NCBI RefSeq assembly: GCF_041021955.1
Contig: NZ_CP158375.1
Span: forward strand, 1,984,001 to 2,048,000
Length of the DNA: 64,000 nucleotides
Reading direction: 5' to 3'
DNA from: Caulobacter sp. 73W
GTDB taxonomy: Bacteria; Pseudomonadota; Alphaproteobacteria; Caulobacterales; Caulobacteraceae
Within the stretch, counting starts at the first letter, position 1. Each line of letters opens with the position of its first letter. Positions 19,365 to 29,519 of the stretch are shown here, one piece after another. The notes under the pieces were generated by a model that saw nothing but the letters and a program-made list of their open reading frames with translations, searched no databases and was not told the origin of the DNA. A program made the position numbers and the translations under genes.

Positions 19365-19781
19365 ATGAGCATCATCAAGGAATTTCGCGAATTCATCGCG
19401 CGGGGCAACGTCATCGACCTTGCTGTCGGCGTGATCATCGGCGCGGCCTTCAACAGCATCGTGAAAAGCTTGGTGGATCAGGTGGTGATGCCGCCCATCG
19501 GTTTGGCGACCGGGGGGCTGGACTTCTCGAAACTGGAATGGGTGCTGCGGTCTGAGAACCCGGCGACCGAAGAGATCGAGAAGGTCGCCATCCAGTACGG
19601 GGCCTTCATCAACACCATCATCCAGTTTCTGATCGTCGCCGCGGCGGTGTTCGTGCTGGTGAAGATCGTCAACAGCCTGCGCCGTCAGCACGCCGAAGAG
19701 GCCGAGGCCGCGCCGGCGGCTCCGACGCCGACCGAGACGCTGCTGGCGGAAATCCGGGACGAACTGAAGAAGCGCCCCTAA
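19365..19781 (+). CDS. mscL: Large-conductance mechanosensitive channel
   Basis: A 138-aa inner-membrane channel that opens under hypo-osmotic shock. It has the N-terminal amphipathic MSIIKEFREFIARGNV, TM1 with the constriction zone (DLAVGVIIGAAFNSIVKSL), a periplasmic loop, TM2 (INTIIQFLIVAAAVFVLV), and the C-terminal helix ending LAEIRDELKKRP. ATG 19365 has CAGGAG upstream. It overlaps the convergent glycine-zipper gene by 4 bp at the stop codons. Confidence 0.96.
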   Translation: MSIIKEFREFIARGNVIDLAVGVIIGAAFNSIVKSLVDQVVMPPIGLATGGLDFSKLEWVLRSENPATEEIEKVAIQYGAFINTIIQFLIVAAAVFVLVKIVNSLRRQHAEEAEAAPAAPTPTETLLAEIRDELKKRP

Positions 19782-20173
19782 CCTTTCGGCGCGTCCGGCA
19801 GGGCCAGGACCGGCGGTGGAGCAGGGCTCGCCGCCGGCAGGTCCAGGGCCTTGGGCCCCGGCACGTGAGCTGCGGCGGGCGTCGAGGCGTCCGCCGCCGC
19901 CACCGTCTGGGCCGCAGCGCCGCCCTTCTTTTTGTCTTTCTTGCCGCCGAACACCTTGCTGACCAGCCCGCCGGCGCCCTTGCCGATATAGCCGCCGACG
20001 ATGCCGCCTGCCGCGCCCGCCACAGGGCCCGCCGCCGCGCCGGCGGTGCTGCCCGCAACGCTGCCTACCGTCCCGGCCAGGTTCTGAACCAGGCCGGGCT
20101 TCTGCTCGTCCGCGCGGCTGACGCCACCGGTCAGAAGCAGGGCGGCCACGGCTCCGATCATGATCTCTCGCAT
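19778..20173 (-). CDS. Small exported glycine-zipper protein
   Basis: 131 aa from ATG 20173 (GGAGA upstream). A signal peptide (MREIMIGAVAALLLTGGVSR, cut near SRA) is followed by a Gly/Ala zipper (GSVAGSTAGAAAGPVAGAAG), a short Lys-rich patch (GGKKDKKKGG) and a Pro/Ala-rich tail. It probably sits in the periplasm or associates with the outer membrane. No enzymatic domain is seen and the function is unknown. Confidence 0.65.
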   Translation of the reverse strand: MREIMIGAVAALLLTGGVSRADEQKPGLVQNLAGTVGSVAGSTAGAAAGPVAGAAGGIVGGYIGKGAGGLVSKVFGGKKDKKKGGAAAQTVAAADASTPAAAHVPGPKALDLPAASPAPPPVLALPDAPKG

Positions 20174-20334
20174 GGGCGTCTCTCCCATATACGGGGTGAT
20201 CAACCCTGGGGCGGAGGCGCCCGTTCCAAGCTTGAGCGGCCGCGAGGTGGGCGGCCAAAGCGTCGAACCCTGCTTTCCCAAGGCCTGCCGTCAGCTAAGG
20301 TGCGTCGCGAAAATCAGGCGGCGGAGGAAGCGCG

Positions 20335-22665
20335 ATGAAGGCTGGCGGGTTCGTGAAAGGCGTCTGCATCGCCCTGACGCTCACCCTGGGAACAGGCGCC
20401 GTCGCCCAGCCCAAGGACCCCGCCGCCTTCGTCGACCCTTTCATCGGCACGGGCGGCTACGGCCACACCTTTCCCGGCGCGACCGTGCCGTTCGGCATGG
20501 TTCAGCTGAGCCCCGACACCAAGACCGCCCACTTCGGCAAGGACAGCTATCCGTGGGCCGCCGGCTACCAACACGGCGACCAGACGGTGCTGGGCTTCTC
20601 GCACACCCACTTCTCCGGCTCCGGCCACTCGGATCTGGGCGACATCCTGGTCACCGCCATGAGCGGCGAGGCCAGGCTCGATGCGGGTGAAGCCGGGGTC
20701 GGCTACCGCTCGCGCATCGACAAGGCCACCGAGACGGCGTCCCCCGGCCATTACGCCGTCGATCTGCTCGACAACGGCGTCAAGGCCGAGCTGACCGCCA
20801 CCGAGCGGGTCGGCGTTCACCGCTATCGCTTCGCCAAGGCCGGCCCGGGGCACGTGGTCGTCGACCTGCGCCACGCCATCTACGACTACGACGGCAAGGT
20901 GCTGTGGTCGCGGCTGCGGCTGCGGCCCGACGGCGCGGTCACCGGCATGCGCGAGACGCGCGGCTGGGCGCCGGCGCGACAGCTCTATTTCGCCATGCGC
21001 TTCTCGCGGCCGATCAAGGGCCACAGCTTCCTGAACCGCGAGCAGAACATCCCCTACAACGGCTTCAGGCAGCCCGCCCACGGCAAGCCCGATCCGGATC
21101 AGCGCGAAGGCCGCGCCATGGTCGGGTCCCTGGATTTCGGCGACCTGGCGGCCGGCGACGAGGTGATGGTCAAGGTGTCGATCAGCGGCGTCAGCGAGGA
21201 CAACGCCCTGCTGAACCTGGACACCGAAGTCCCCGCCTGGGACTTCGACGCGGTGAAGACGGCGGCCCGCGCCAGCTGGAACCAGGCGCTATCGGCGGTG
21301 GAGATGGAAGCGCCGGCCCAGACCAAGGCCTCGCTCTATTCGGCGCTCTATCACACGCTGATGGGGCCGACCCTGTTCATGGACGTCGACGGCCGTTACC
21401 GGGGACCGGACAACGCGGTCCACACGGCCAAGGGCTTCCGCAACCACTCCACCTTCTCCCTGTGGGACACCTATCGGGCCGAGCATCCGCTGCTGACCCT
21501 GATCCAGCCGGCCGAGCGCAACGCCGACTTCGTCAATTCCCTGCTGGCGGCGCAGAAAGCCAGCCCCTTTGGCATCCTGCCGGTCTGGTCGTTCCACGGT
21601 CAGGAGACCTGGACCATGATCGGCTATCACGCCACGCCGGTGATCGCCGACGCCTGGATGAAGGGTATCCGCGGGTTCGACGGCAAGGCGGCGCTGAAGG
21701 CCATGACCGCCAGCGCCGAATATGGCCCCTATGGCGGTCTCGACGAGTACATGGCGCGCGGCTACGTGCCGATCGACAAGTCACCCGAGGGGGCGTCCAA
21801 GACGGTCGAGTACGCCTTCGACGACTGGACCATCGCTCGCATGGCCCGCGACCTGGGCGACGCCGAGACCGCCGCCAAGTTCGACAAGCGCGCCGCCTAC
21901 TGGCGCAATGTGTTCGATGTGAAGACCGGCTTCGTCCGCGCCCGCAAGAGCGACGGGACCTTCCGCGAACCCTTCGATCCCACGGCGATCAACTATGGCT
22001 CGGACTACACCGAGGGGAACGCCTGGCAGTACAGCTGGTACGTGCCGCACGACACCGCCGGCCTGATCCGCAACCTGGGCGGCGACGCCAGGCTGGTCGG
22101 CAAGCTGGACGCCATGTTCGACTACGACAATTCCAAGCTCGACTACTCCCACGCCGAGGATATCAGCGGCCTGATCGGCCAGTACATCCACGGCAACGAG
22201 CCCAGCCACCAGGCGGCCTATCAGTACGTCCACGCCGGCCAGCCCTGGCGCACCCAGGAGCGGCTGAAGCAGATCGTCGAGAGCCAGTACAAGCCCACCC
22301 CCGACGGCCTGTCGGGCAATGACGACCTGGGCCAGATGTCGGCCTGGCTGGTGTTCACGGGACTGGGCTTCTACCCGGTCGCGCCAGGTTCGAACGAGTA
22401 TGTGATCGGCCGCCCGTTCGTGGAGAAGGCGACCCTGAACCTGCCCAACGGCAAGCGCTTCACCATCGTCACCGAAGGGCTGGCCGACGCCAATCGCTAC
22501 GTCGGCTCGGCCATCCTGAACGGCAAGCCGTTGAAGCGCGCTGTGCTGCGCCACGAGGATATCGTAGCCGGCGGCGAGCTGCGCTTCGTCATGCAGGCGA
22601 CGCCGAACAAGACCTGGGCGACCGGCAAGGCCGACCGCCCCTATTCAATGTCGCCCTATCGGTAG
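20335..22665 (+). CDS. Glycoside hydrolase family 92 alpha-mannosidase
   Basis: A 776-aa exported enzyme. The signal peptide is cut near GAVAQ. GH92 hallmarks are DPFIGTGGYGHTFPGATVPF near the N-terminus, GFSHTHFSGSGHSDLGD, NAWQYSWYVPHD, the NEPSHQAAY region and DDLGQMSAWLVFTGLGFYPV. GH92 enzymes are calcium-dependent exo-alpha-mannosidases that trim mannan or N-glycan chains. The adjacent minus-strand MFS sugar porter with a LacI-type operator fits a sugar-use locus, though the two are not in one transcript. Confidence 0.93.
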   Translation: MKAGGFVKGVCIALTLTLGTGAVAQPKDPAAFVDPFIGTGGYGHTFPGATVPFGMVQLSPDTKTAHFGKDSYPWAAGYQHGDQTVLGFSHTHFSGSGHSDLGDILVTAMSGEARLDAGEAGVGYRSRIDKATETASPGHYAVDLLDNGVKAELTATERVGVHRYRFAKAGPGHVVVDLRHAIYDYDGKVLWSRLRLRPDGAVTGMRETRGWAPARQLYFAMRFSRPIKGHSFLNREQNIPYNGFRQPAHGKPDPDQREGRAMVGSLDFGDLAAGDEVMVKVSISGVSEDNALLNLDTEVPAWDFDAVKTAARASWNQALSAVEMEAPAQTKASLYSALYHTLMGPTLFMDVDGRYRGPDNAVHTAKGFRNHSTFSLWDTYRAEHPLLTLIQPAERNADFVNSLLAAQKASPFGILPVWSFHGQETWTMIGYHATPVIADAWMKGIRGFDGKAALKAMTASAEYGPYGGLDEYMARGYVPIDKSPEGASKTVEYAFDDWTIARMARDLGDAETAAKFDKRAAYWRNVFDVKTGFVRARKSDGTFREPFDPTAINYGSDYTEGNAWQYSWYVPHDTAGLIRNLGGDARLVGKLDAMFDYDNSKLDYSHAEDISGLIGQYIHGNEPSHQAAYQYVHAGQPWRTQERLKQIVESQYKPTPDGLSGNDDLGQMSAWLVFTGLGFYPVAPGSNEYVIGRPFVEKATLNLPNGKRFTIVTEGLADANRYVGSAILNGKPLKRAVLRHEDIVAGGELRFVMQATPNKTWATGKADRPYSMSPYR

Positions 22666-22678
22666 AGGAGAGGCTGTG

Positions 22679-22873
22679 ATGTCCGACGGACCGAACACCT
22701 ATCTCGAGGATCAGTCCGCCCTCGCCGAGTTCAAGGCCGGCCCGTTCAGCGGCCGGGCGGAGGTGCACGTCACGCCGGCCGGAATCTTGGCGGTCGCCTG
22801 TCTGATGACCGGCATCCTGCTGTCGAGCGCGGCCATCGTCTGGGCCGCCAACGAAAAACGGCGGGCCCGTTAA
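22679..22873 (+). CDS. Small single-pass membrane protein
   Basis: 64 aa from ATG 22679 (or GTG 22676), with GAGGAGAGG upstream and 13 bp after the GH92 stop, so probably co-transcribed with it. The N-terminal half is polar (SGRAEVHVTPAG). One transmembrane helix (ILAVACLMTGILLSSAAIVW) leads to a basic end (NEKRRAR), giving an N-out/C-in prediction. No known family. Confidence 0.6.
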   Translation: MSDGPNTYLEDQSALAEFKAGPFSGRAEVHVTPAGILAVACLMTGILLSSAAIVWAANEKRRAR

Positions 22874-22883
22874 GGCCCGCCGT
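22858..22883 (-). terminator. Hairpin between convergent genes
   Basis: ACGGCGGGCC pairs with GGCCCGCCGT. Read on the minus strand it is followed by TTTTTCG, so it best terminates the MFS transporter gene. It lies at the end of the small membrane-protein gene and may serve both directions. Confidence 0.75.
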
Positions 22884-22890
22884 CTCCGCA

Positions 22891-24195
22891 TCAGTTGGTG
22901 ATGGCCGGCGCGGGTTCGACCTCGACCTCGGGCTTGCGCGAGGTCCAGCCGAACAGGGCGATCACCAGGTAGCAGGCGGCCGGCAGCAAGAAGGCCAGGC
23001 CCAGGCCGATATGGTCGCCCAGGAAGCCCGTGGCCGGCGGAAGGATGGCCCCGCCGACGATGGCCATGCAGAGCAGGCCGGACGCCGCCGGCATCTTGGT
23101 GCCCGTGCCGACCAGGGCGATGGCGAAGATGGTCGGGAACATCACCGAATTGAACAGACCCACCGCGATGATGGCGTAGCCCGCCGAGACGCCGGTGCTG
23201 AAGGCCGAGACCGCGATCAGGACCGAGGCCCCGACGGCGCAGAAGGCCAGCACCTTGCCCGGCGACACGCGGGCCAAGACCCACGAGCCGATCAGGCGTC
23301 CGACCATCGCGCCGCCCCAGTAGTAGGCGACCATGTGGCCGGCCGACGACAGCGGCAGGGCCAAGGTGTCCGGCTGCGACAGGTAGGTGGTCAGGTAGGT
23401 GCCGATCGACACCTCGGCGCCGACATAGAGGAAGATGCACAGCACGGCGAAGGCCAGGCGCTTGCGGCGCAGCAGGCCGAACATCTCGCCCAGGCTGGGG
23501 GCCTTTTCCGGCTTGGGCGCGTGGTCATGATTGCGCAGCAGGAAGAAGATCAGGGCCAGCACGGCCAGGACGGCGGCGATGACCATGTAGGGGGCTTGGA
23601 CCGCCTGGGCCTGGGTATGGCGCAGGGTTTCCAACTGGACCTGGGTCAGGGTCGCCGGGTCCGGCGCCTTCTCGATGTGGCTGAGGATCAGGGCCGAGCC
23701 GATGAACGGCGCGATGAAGGTGCCGAAGGAATTTAGGAACTGGGCGAAGGTCAGGCGGCTGGAGGCCGTCTCCGGCTTGCCCAGCATGGTGACGATCGGA
23801 TTGGCCGCCACCTGCAAGATGGTGATGCCGGAAGCCAGGATGAACAGCGCCGCCAGGAAGCCCCAGAACACGCCGGCGTTGGCGGCGGGGGCGAACAGCA
23901 GGCAGCCGACCATCATGATCAGCAGGCCCACGACGATGGAGCGCAGATAGCCCAGCTTGGACAGCAGGGCGCTGGCCGGCAGGGAGATGACGAAATAGCC
24001 GAGGAAGAAGGCGAACTGGGTCAGCCCCGCCTCGAAATTGGTGAGGGTGAAGACCGCCTTCAGCGCCGGGGCCAGCAGGTCCACCATGCAGGTGGAGAAG
24101 CCCCAGGCGAAAAACAGCACGATCACCCACGGCAGCAGGAATCCGCTTCCGTTCTGAGCGCCCGCCTTCACGGACGCGCCGCCGACTTGAACCAT
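22891..24195 (-). CDS. MFS sugar transporter, FucP/GluP-like
   Basis: A 434-aa, 12-helix inner-membrane symporter. Features of the fucose/glucose-galactose permease group are FFAWGFSTCMVDLLAPALK, GYFVISLPAS, the ILQVAANP motif and GGAILPP. ATG 24195 is used because GGAGG is 5-6 nt upstream; a start at 24213 would overlap that site. It probably takes up a monosaccharide with protons or sodium. A LacI-type operator lies about 60 bp upstream of this start. Confidence 0.88.
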   Translation of the reverse strand: MVQVGGASVKAGAQNGSGFLLPWVIVLFFAWGFSTCMVDLLAPALKAVFTLTNFEAGLTQFAFFLGYFVISLPASALLSKLGYLRSIVVGLLIMMVGCLLFAPAANAGVFWGFLAALFILASGITILQVAANPIVTMLGKPETASSRLTFAQFLNSFGTFIAPFIGSALILSHIEKAPDPATLTQVQLETLRHTQAQAVQAPYMVIAAVLAVLALIFFLLRNHDHAPKPEKAPSLGEMFGLLRRKRLAFAVLCIFLYVGAEVSIGTYLTTYLSQPDTLALPLSSAGHMVAYYWGGAMVGRLIGSWVLARVSPGKVLAFCAVGASVLIAVSAFSTGVSAGYAIIAVGLFNSVMFPTIFAIALVGTGTKMPAASGLLCMAIVGGAILPPATGFLGDHIGLGLAFLLPAACYLVIALFGWTSRKPEVEVEPAPAITN

Positions 24196-24252
24196 TCGAT
24201 CCTCCCCGATCATTTTTATTCGCTTTTAGCGGAGCGCTATCGACACTGTAGA

Positions 24253-24266
24253 TGACAACGCTGTCA
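24253..24266. promoter_or_regulatory. LacI-family operator-like palindrome
   Basis: TGACAACGCTGTCA is a near-perfect palindrome (arms TGACA/TGTCA, central CG), the shape bound by LacI-family sugar repressors in Caulobacter and Xanthomonas. It lies between the divergent MFS (start 24195) and trpF (start 24306) genes; a role at the MFS promoter is more plausible. A second small dyad, TAGCG-GAG-CGCTA, is at 24227-24239. Confidence 0.55.
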
Positions 24267-24305
24267 AGGCTTGCGCGCCAAACGCTGAGGGCGCACATCG
24301 CGCCC

Positions 24306-24944
24306 ATGACCACGGCCAAGATTTGCGGATTGTCGACGCCCGAGGCGGTTAAGGCCGCCCTCGACGGGAAAGCCTCGCACATCGGCTTCGTGTTCTTCCC
24401 CAAGAGCCCGCGCGATATCGACCCGCAAACCGCCGCCCGCCTGGCCCTGCCGGCCCGTGCCAAGGTGAAGGTCGTGGCGGTGACGGTCGATCCGGACGAC
24501 GCCCTGCTGGAACAGCTGATGGCGACGCTGAAGCCCCACCTGATCCAGGTTCACGGCAAGGAGACGCCCAACCGGATCCGCGACATCGCCATGCGCACGG
24601 GCGCGGGGGTCATCAAGGCCCTGTCCGTCTCCACCTCCGTGGAGATCGAAGCGGCGCGGGCTTTCGAGGAAGTGGTCGAGCACCTGATGTTCGACGCCAA
24701 GCCGCCCAAGGATTCCGAGCTGCCCGGCGGCACCGGCGCGCGGTTCGATTGGACCCTGCTGAAGGGCCGCCGCTTCGCTCGCCCCTGGTTCCTGGCCGGC
24801 GGCCTCGATCCATGGAACGTGCGCGAGGCGATCGAACAGTCGGACGCCCCGCTGGTCGATGTGTCCTCGGGCGTCGAGCGCGGCGCGGGCCTCAAGGACC
24901 CCGTCCTGATCACCAGCTTCCTCGACGCCGTTCGACGGGGCTGA
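24306..24944 (+). CDS. trpF: Phosphoribosylanthranilate isomerase
   Basis: A 212-aa TIM-barrel enzyme that carries out the third committed step of tryptophan synthesis. Signature sequences are KICGLSTPEAVKAAL, IGFVFFPKSPR, LIQVHGKE and the phosphate-binding FLAGGLDPWNV, with the terminal DVSSGVERGAGLKD. ATG 24306 is chosen because the barrel begins at once; no clear ribosome site precedes it. The order trpF-trpB-trpA-accD-folC is typical of Alphaproteobacteria. A 128-bp gap without a gene separates it from trpB. Confidence 0.95.
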   Translation: MTTAKICGLSTPEAVKAALDGKASHIGFVFFPKSPRDIDPQTAARLALPARAKVKVVAVTVDPDDALLEQLMATLKPHLIQVHGKETPNRIRDIAMRTGAGVIKALSVSTSVEIEAARAFEEVVEHLMFDAKPPKDSELPGGTGARFDWTLLKGRRFARPWFLAGGLDPWNVREAIEQSDAPLVDVSSGVERGAGLKDPVLITSFLDAVRRG

Positions 24945-25072
24945 AGCCCGCCGCCGCTGGCCGACCGCCGTTCGCGCAGCCTGTTTCCTCTGGCGTCCAG
25001 AGCGTTGCGGGACTAAAGGACGCGCTTCTTGTAACGGCCCCTTGATCGCCGTACGCCGCGCCTGAGCCTCAC

Positions 25073-26289
<1,217 letters not shown>

Positions 26290-26293
<4 letters not shown>

Positions 26294-27117
26294 CCAAGGA
26301 CCGCATCGACCGCCGCTTCGCCGCGCTGGCCGCCGAGGACCGCGCCGCGTTCATCGCCTACATCATGGCCGGCGATCCCGACGCCGCGACCGCGCTGGAG
26401 ATCATGCGCGGCCTGCCCGCCGCCGGGGCCGACATCATCGAGCTGGGCTTCCCGTTCTCGGACCCCATGGCCGAGGGCCCGACCATCCAGCGCGCCAGCC
26501 AGCGCGCCCTGGCCGGCAAGATGACCACCAAGGGCGTCCTCGCCACCGTCCGCGCCTTCCGCGAGGGCGACCAGGACACGCCCGTGATCCTGATGGGCTA
26601 TCTGAACCCGCTGGTGAACTACGGCTTCGAGGCCTTCGCCCGTGACGCGGCCGAAGCCGGGGCCGACGGCCTTATCGTCGTCGATTGCCCGCCGGAAGAG
26701 GCCGATCCGCTGGTCGACGCCCTGGACGCGGCGAATCTTTCGCTGATCCGCCTGGCGACCCCGACCACCGACGACGCGCGCCTGCCGGTCGTGGTCAAGC
26801 GCACCTCGGGCTTCGTCTACTATGTCTCCGTCGCCGGGGTGACCGGCGTGCTGGAAGCCGACGCCGACGCCGTGGCGCCCGCCGTGGCGCGGGTCCGGGC
26901 CGCTTCGGGCCTGCCCGTGGCGGTGGGTTTCGGCATCAAGTCGCCCGAACGGGCGGCCGCCGTGGCGCGGGTCGCCGACGCCGCCGTGGTCGGTTCGGCG
27001 CTGATCGACGCGCTGGAATCGAATTTGTCATCGAACAAAAACGTGACTTCGGCGGTTCTTTCCAAAGCTGAAGAGCTTGCTAACGCTGTGCGCTTCGCAC
27101 GTTCCAAGAAGGCTTGA
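26290..27117 (+). CDS. trpA: Tryptophan synthase alpha chain
   Basis: A 275-aa TIM-barrel lyase that releases indole from indole-3-glycerol phosphate. The catalytic Glu is in [12 protein letters not shown]. The second catalytic Asp is in [12 protein letters not shown]. Phosphate-binding motifs include [11 protein letters not shown]. The start is TTG 26290, overlapping the trpB stop. A TTG start coupled to the trpB stop fits the spacing better than any ATG. Confidence 0.96.
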
Positions 27118-27135
27118 GTGGTGAAGGCTATGGCT

Positions 27136-28068
27136 ATGGCGGACCCCCAAGACCCCAAGAAGACCGAAAAAGCGGCCAAGGCCGCCGGCGGCGAGCGCTC
27201 GCGTGGCGGCTGGCTGGCCAAGATCGCGCCGGGCGTGCGCGGCGCCTTCGTCAAGCGCGAGACCCCGGACAACCTGTGGGTCAAATGCCCGGACACCGGC
27301 GAAATGATCTATCGCCCCGATCTGGAGGCGGCCCTGTGGGTCACCCCGGCCGGGCGTCACATGCGGATCGGGCCTGACGCGCGCTTCCGCTACACCTTCG
27401 ACGACGGCAAGCACGAGATCCTGCCGAGCCCGCAGGTGACCGAGGACCCGCTGAAGTTCTCGGACGGCAAACCGTACAAGCAGCGCCTCATCGAGGCCCG
27501 CAAGAAGACCGGCGAGCAAGACGCCATGGCCATCGGCTTCGGCCAGATCGCCGGCCTGCCGACCGTGGTCCTGGTCCAGGACTTCGCCTTCATGGGCGGT
27601 TCGCTGGGCATGGCCGCCGGTGAAGGCTTCATCGCCGCCGCCGAGGCCGCCGTCGCGCGTGGCGCCCCGCTGGTCATCTACACCGCCGCCGGCGGCGCCC
27701 GGATGCAGGAAGGCGCCCTGTCGCTGATGCAGATGGCCCGCACGACCCTGGCGATCCAGAAGCTGAAGACCGCCGGCCTGCCCTACATCGTGGTGCTGAC
27801 CGACCCGACCACGGGCGGCGTCACCGCCTCCTACGCCATGCTGGGCGATGTCCACCTGGCCGAGCCGGGCGCCCTGATCGGCTTCGCCGGCCAGCGCGTG
27901 ATCGAGCAGACCATCCGCGAGACCCTGCCGCCGGGCTTCCAGCGCTCGGAGTTCCTCGTCGAGAAGGGCATGGTCGACCGCGTCACCGCCCGCAAGGAGC
28001 TGCCGGTGGTGCTGGGCTCGATCCTCAACACCCTGATGATGGGCCGGGCGCGCAAGAAGGCGGCGTAA
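27136..28068 (+). CDS. accD: Acetyl-CoA carboxylase carboxyltransferase beta subunit, zinc ribbon lost
   Basis: A 310-aa carboxyltransferase subunit that works with AccA to make malonyl-CoA for fatty-acid synthesis. The core is intact (FMGGSLGMAAGEG, TAAGGARMQEG, DPTTGGVTAS, LIGFAGQRVIEQT). The N-terminal zinc finger, normally C-x2-C...C-x2-C, keeps only Cys51; the other positions read Thr54, Thr70 and Gly73. ATG 27136 is favoured because GAAGG lies 8 nt upstream; GTG 27118 and ATG 27130 are alternatives. It directly follows trpA. Confidence 0.95.
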   Translation: MADPQDPKKTEKAAKAAGGERSRGGWLAKIAPGVRGAFVKRETPDNLWVKCPDTGEMIYRPDLEAALWVTPAGRHMRIGPDARFRYTFDDGKHEILPSPQVTEDPLKFSDGKPYKQRLIEARKKTGEQDAMAIGFGQIAGLPTVVLVQDFAFMGGSLGMAAGEGFIAAAEAAVARGAPLVIYTAAGGARMQEGALSLMQMARTTLAIQKLKTAGLPYIVVLTDPTTGGVTASYAMLGDVHLAEPGALIGFAGQRVIEQTIRETLPPGFQRSEFLVEKGMVDRVTARKELPVVLGSILNTLMMGRARKKAA

Positions 28069-28083
28069 GCCGCCTCGACGCCG

Positions 28084-29400
28084 ATGAGCGATCACCTTCG
28101 CGCCCATGACGCCGCCCTCGCGCGGCTGCAGGCGCTGCATCCCAAGAAGATCGACCTGTCGCTGGAGCGCATGCGCCGCCTTTGCGTGGCCCTGGGCGAT
28201 CCTCACGACCGCCTGCCGCCGACCATCCACGTGGCCGGCACAAACGGCAAGGGATCGACCGTCGCCTTCGTGCGGGCGATCGCCGAGGCGGCGGGCCTGA
28301 AGGTCCACGTCTTCACCTCGCCCCATCTGGTCCGCTTCGCCGAGCGAATCCGCCTGGGCGGCAAGCTGATCGAGGACGACCACCTGGCCGAGATCCTCGA
28401 CCGGGTTGAGGCGGCCAATGACGGCCAGCCGATCACCTTCTTCGAGATCACCACCGCCGCCGCCCTGCTTGCCTTCGCCGAGGCGCCGGCCGACCTGCTG
28501 CTGCTGGAGGTGGGCCTGGGCGGGGTGCTGGACGCCACCAACGTCATTGCGGCCCCGCAGGTCAGCGTCATCGCTCCGGTGGACATCGACCACCGCGAGT
28601 TCCTGGGCGCCGACCTGGCGACCATCGCCGGCGAGAAGGCCGGGATCATCAAGCGCGGCGGCAAGACCGTCAGCGCCCGCCAGCAGGACGAGGCCCAGGC
28701 GGTCATCGAGGCCCAGGCCGAACGCGCCGGCTCGCCCCTGACCCTGATGGGCCGCGACTTCGACGCCTGGAGCGCGGATGGCCGCCTGCTGGTGCAGATG
28801 GAGGACCGGCTCCTCGATCTGCCCGAACCCTCGCTCTTCGGGGCGCACCAGATCGACAACGCCGGCCTCGCCGTCGCCGCTTTGCTGACACTGGGCGATC
28901 CGCGCATCGACGACGAGGCTGTGGCCAAGGGCGTGTCGTCCGCGGTGTGGCCTGCGCGCTTCCAGCGCCTGACCGCCGGCCCCTTCGCCCTGAAGGCGCG
29001 GGTGGCTGGAACCGACTTCTGGCTCGACGGCGGCCACAATCCGCACGCCGCCCACGCCCTGGCCGACGCGCTCGGCCACCTGTCGGTGAAGGACGGCCGC
29101 CCCGTGGTGGTGATCGCCGGCCTGCTGGCCAACAAGGATGCCGACGGCTTCTTCCAGGCCCTGGCGCCCCTGAATCCCGTGATCTTCACCACCGGGTTCG
29201 AGGCTGACGCCGCCGCCGATCCGGTGACTCTGGCTCTGGCCGCCAAGGCCGCCGGCCTGCGCGCTGTCGCCTGTCCCGACATCGACGCGGCCCTGGCCGA
29301 AGCCCTGATGCAGGACGGCCCGCCCCATATCGTGGCCGCCGGCTCGCTCTATCTGGCCGGTGAGATTCTCGCCCGTTCGGAAGAAACCTGGCCGCGCTGA
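28084..29400 (+). CDS. folC: Folylpolyglutamate synthase / dihydrofolate synthase
   Basis: A 438-aa Mur-ligase-fold enzyme that adds glutamate to dihydropteroate or folates with ATP. The P-loop is HVAGTNGKGSTVAFVRA. Other motifs are SPHLVRFAERIR, FFEITTAAALLAFAE, VGLGGVLDATN, the carbamylated-Lys region (GEKAGIIKRGGK) and LDGGHNPHAAHAL. It is the last gene of the trpF-folC cluster, 15 bp after accD. The 119-bp gap after it has no gene. Confidence 0.96.
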   Translation: MSDHLRAHDAALARLQALHPKKIDLSLERMRRLCVALGDPHDRLPPTIHVAGTNGKGSTVAFVRAIAEAAGLKVHVFTSPHLVRFAERIRLGGKLIEDDHLAEILDRVEAANDGQPITFFEITTAAALLAFAEAPADLLLLEVGLGGVLDATNVIAAPQVSVIAPVDIDHREFLGADLATIAGEKAGIIKRGGKTVSARQQDEAQAVIEAQAERAGSPLTLMGRDFDAWSADGRLLVQMEDRLLDLPEPSLFGAHQIDNAGLAVAALLTLGDPRIDDEAVAKGVSSAVWPARFQRLTAGPFALKARVAGTDFWLDGGHNPHAAHALADALGHLSVKDGRPVVVIAGLLANKDADGFFQALAPLNPVIFTTGFEADAAADPVTLALAAKAAGLRAVACPDIDAALAEALMQDGPPHIVAAGSLYLAGEILARSEETWPR

Positions 29401-29519
29401 GGCGCGGCCTTGCAGCCTCCAGGTGCGGCTCCCGGTCGCAGCCACCCCCGCAACACCTTGCCGTGCCGGCGTTCGTGACGTCAGCTTGCGACAATTAGAA
29501 CAAGTGCGCAGGGGGGAGC

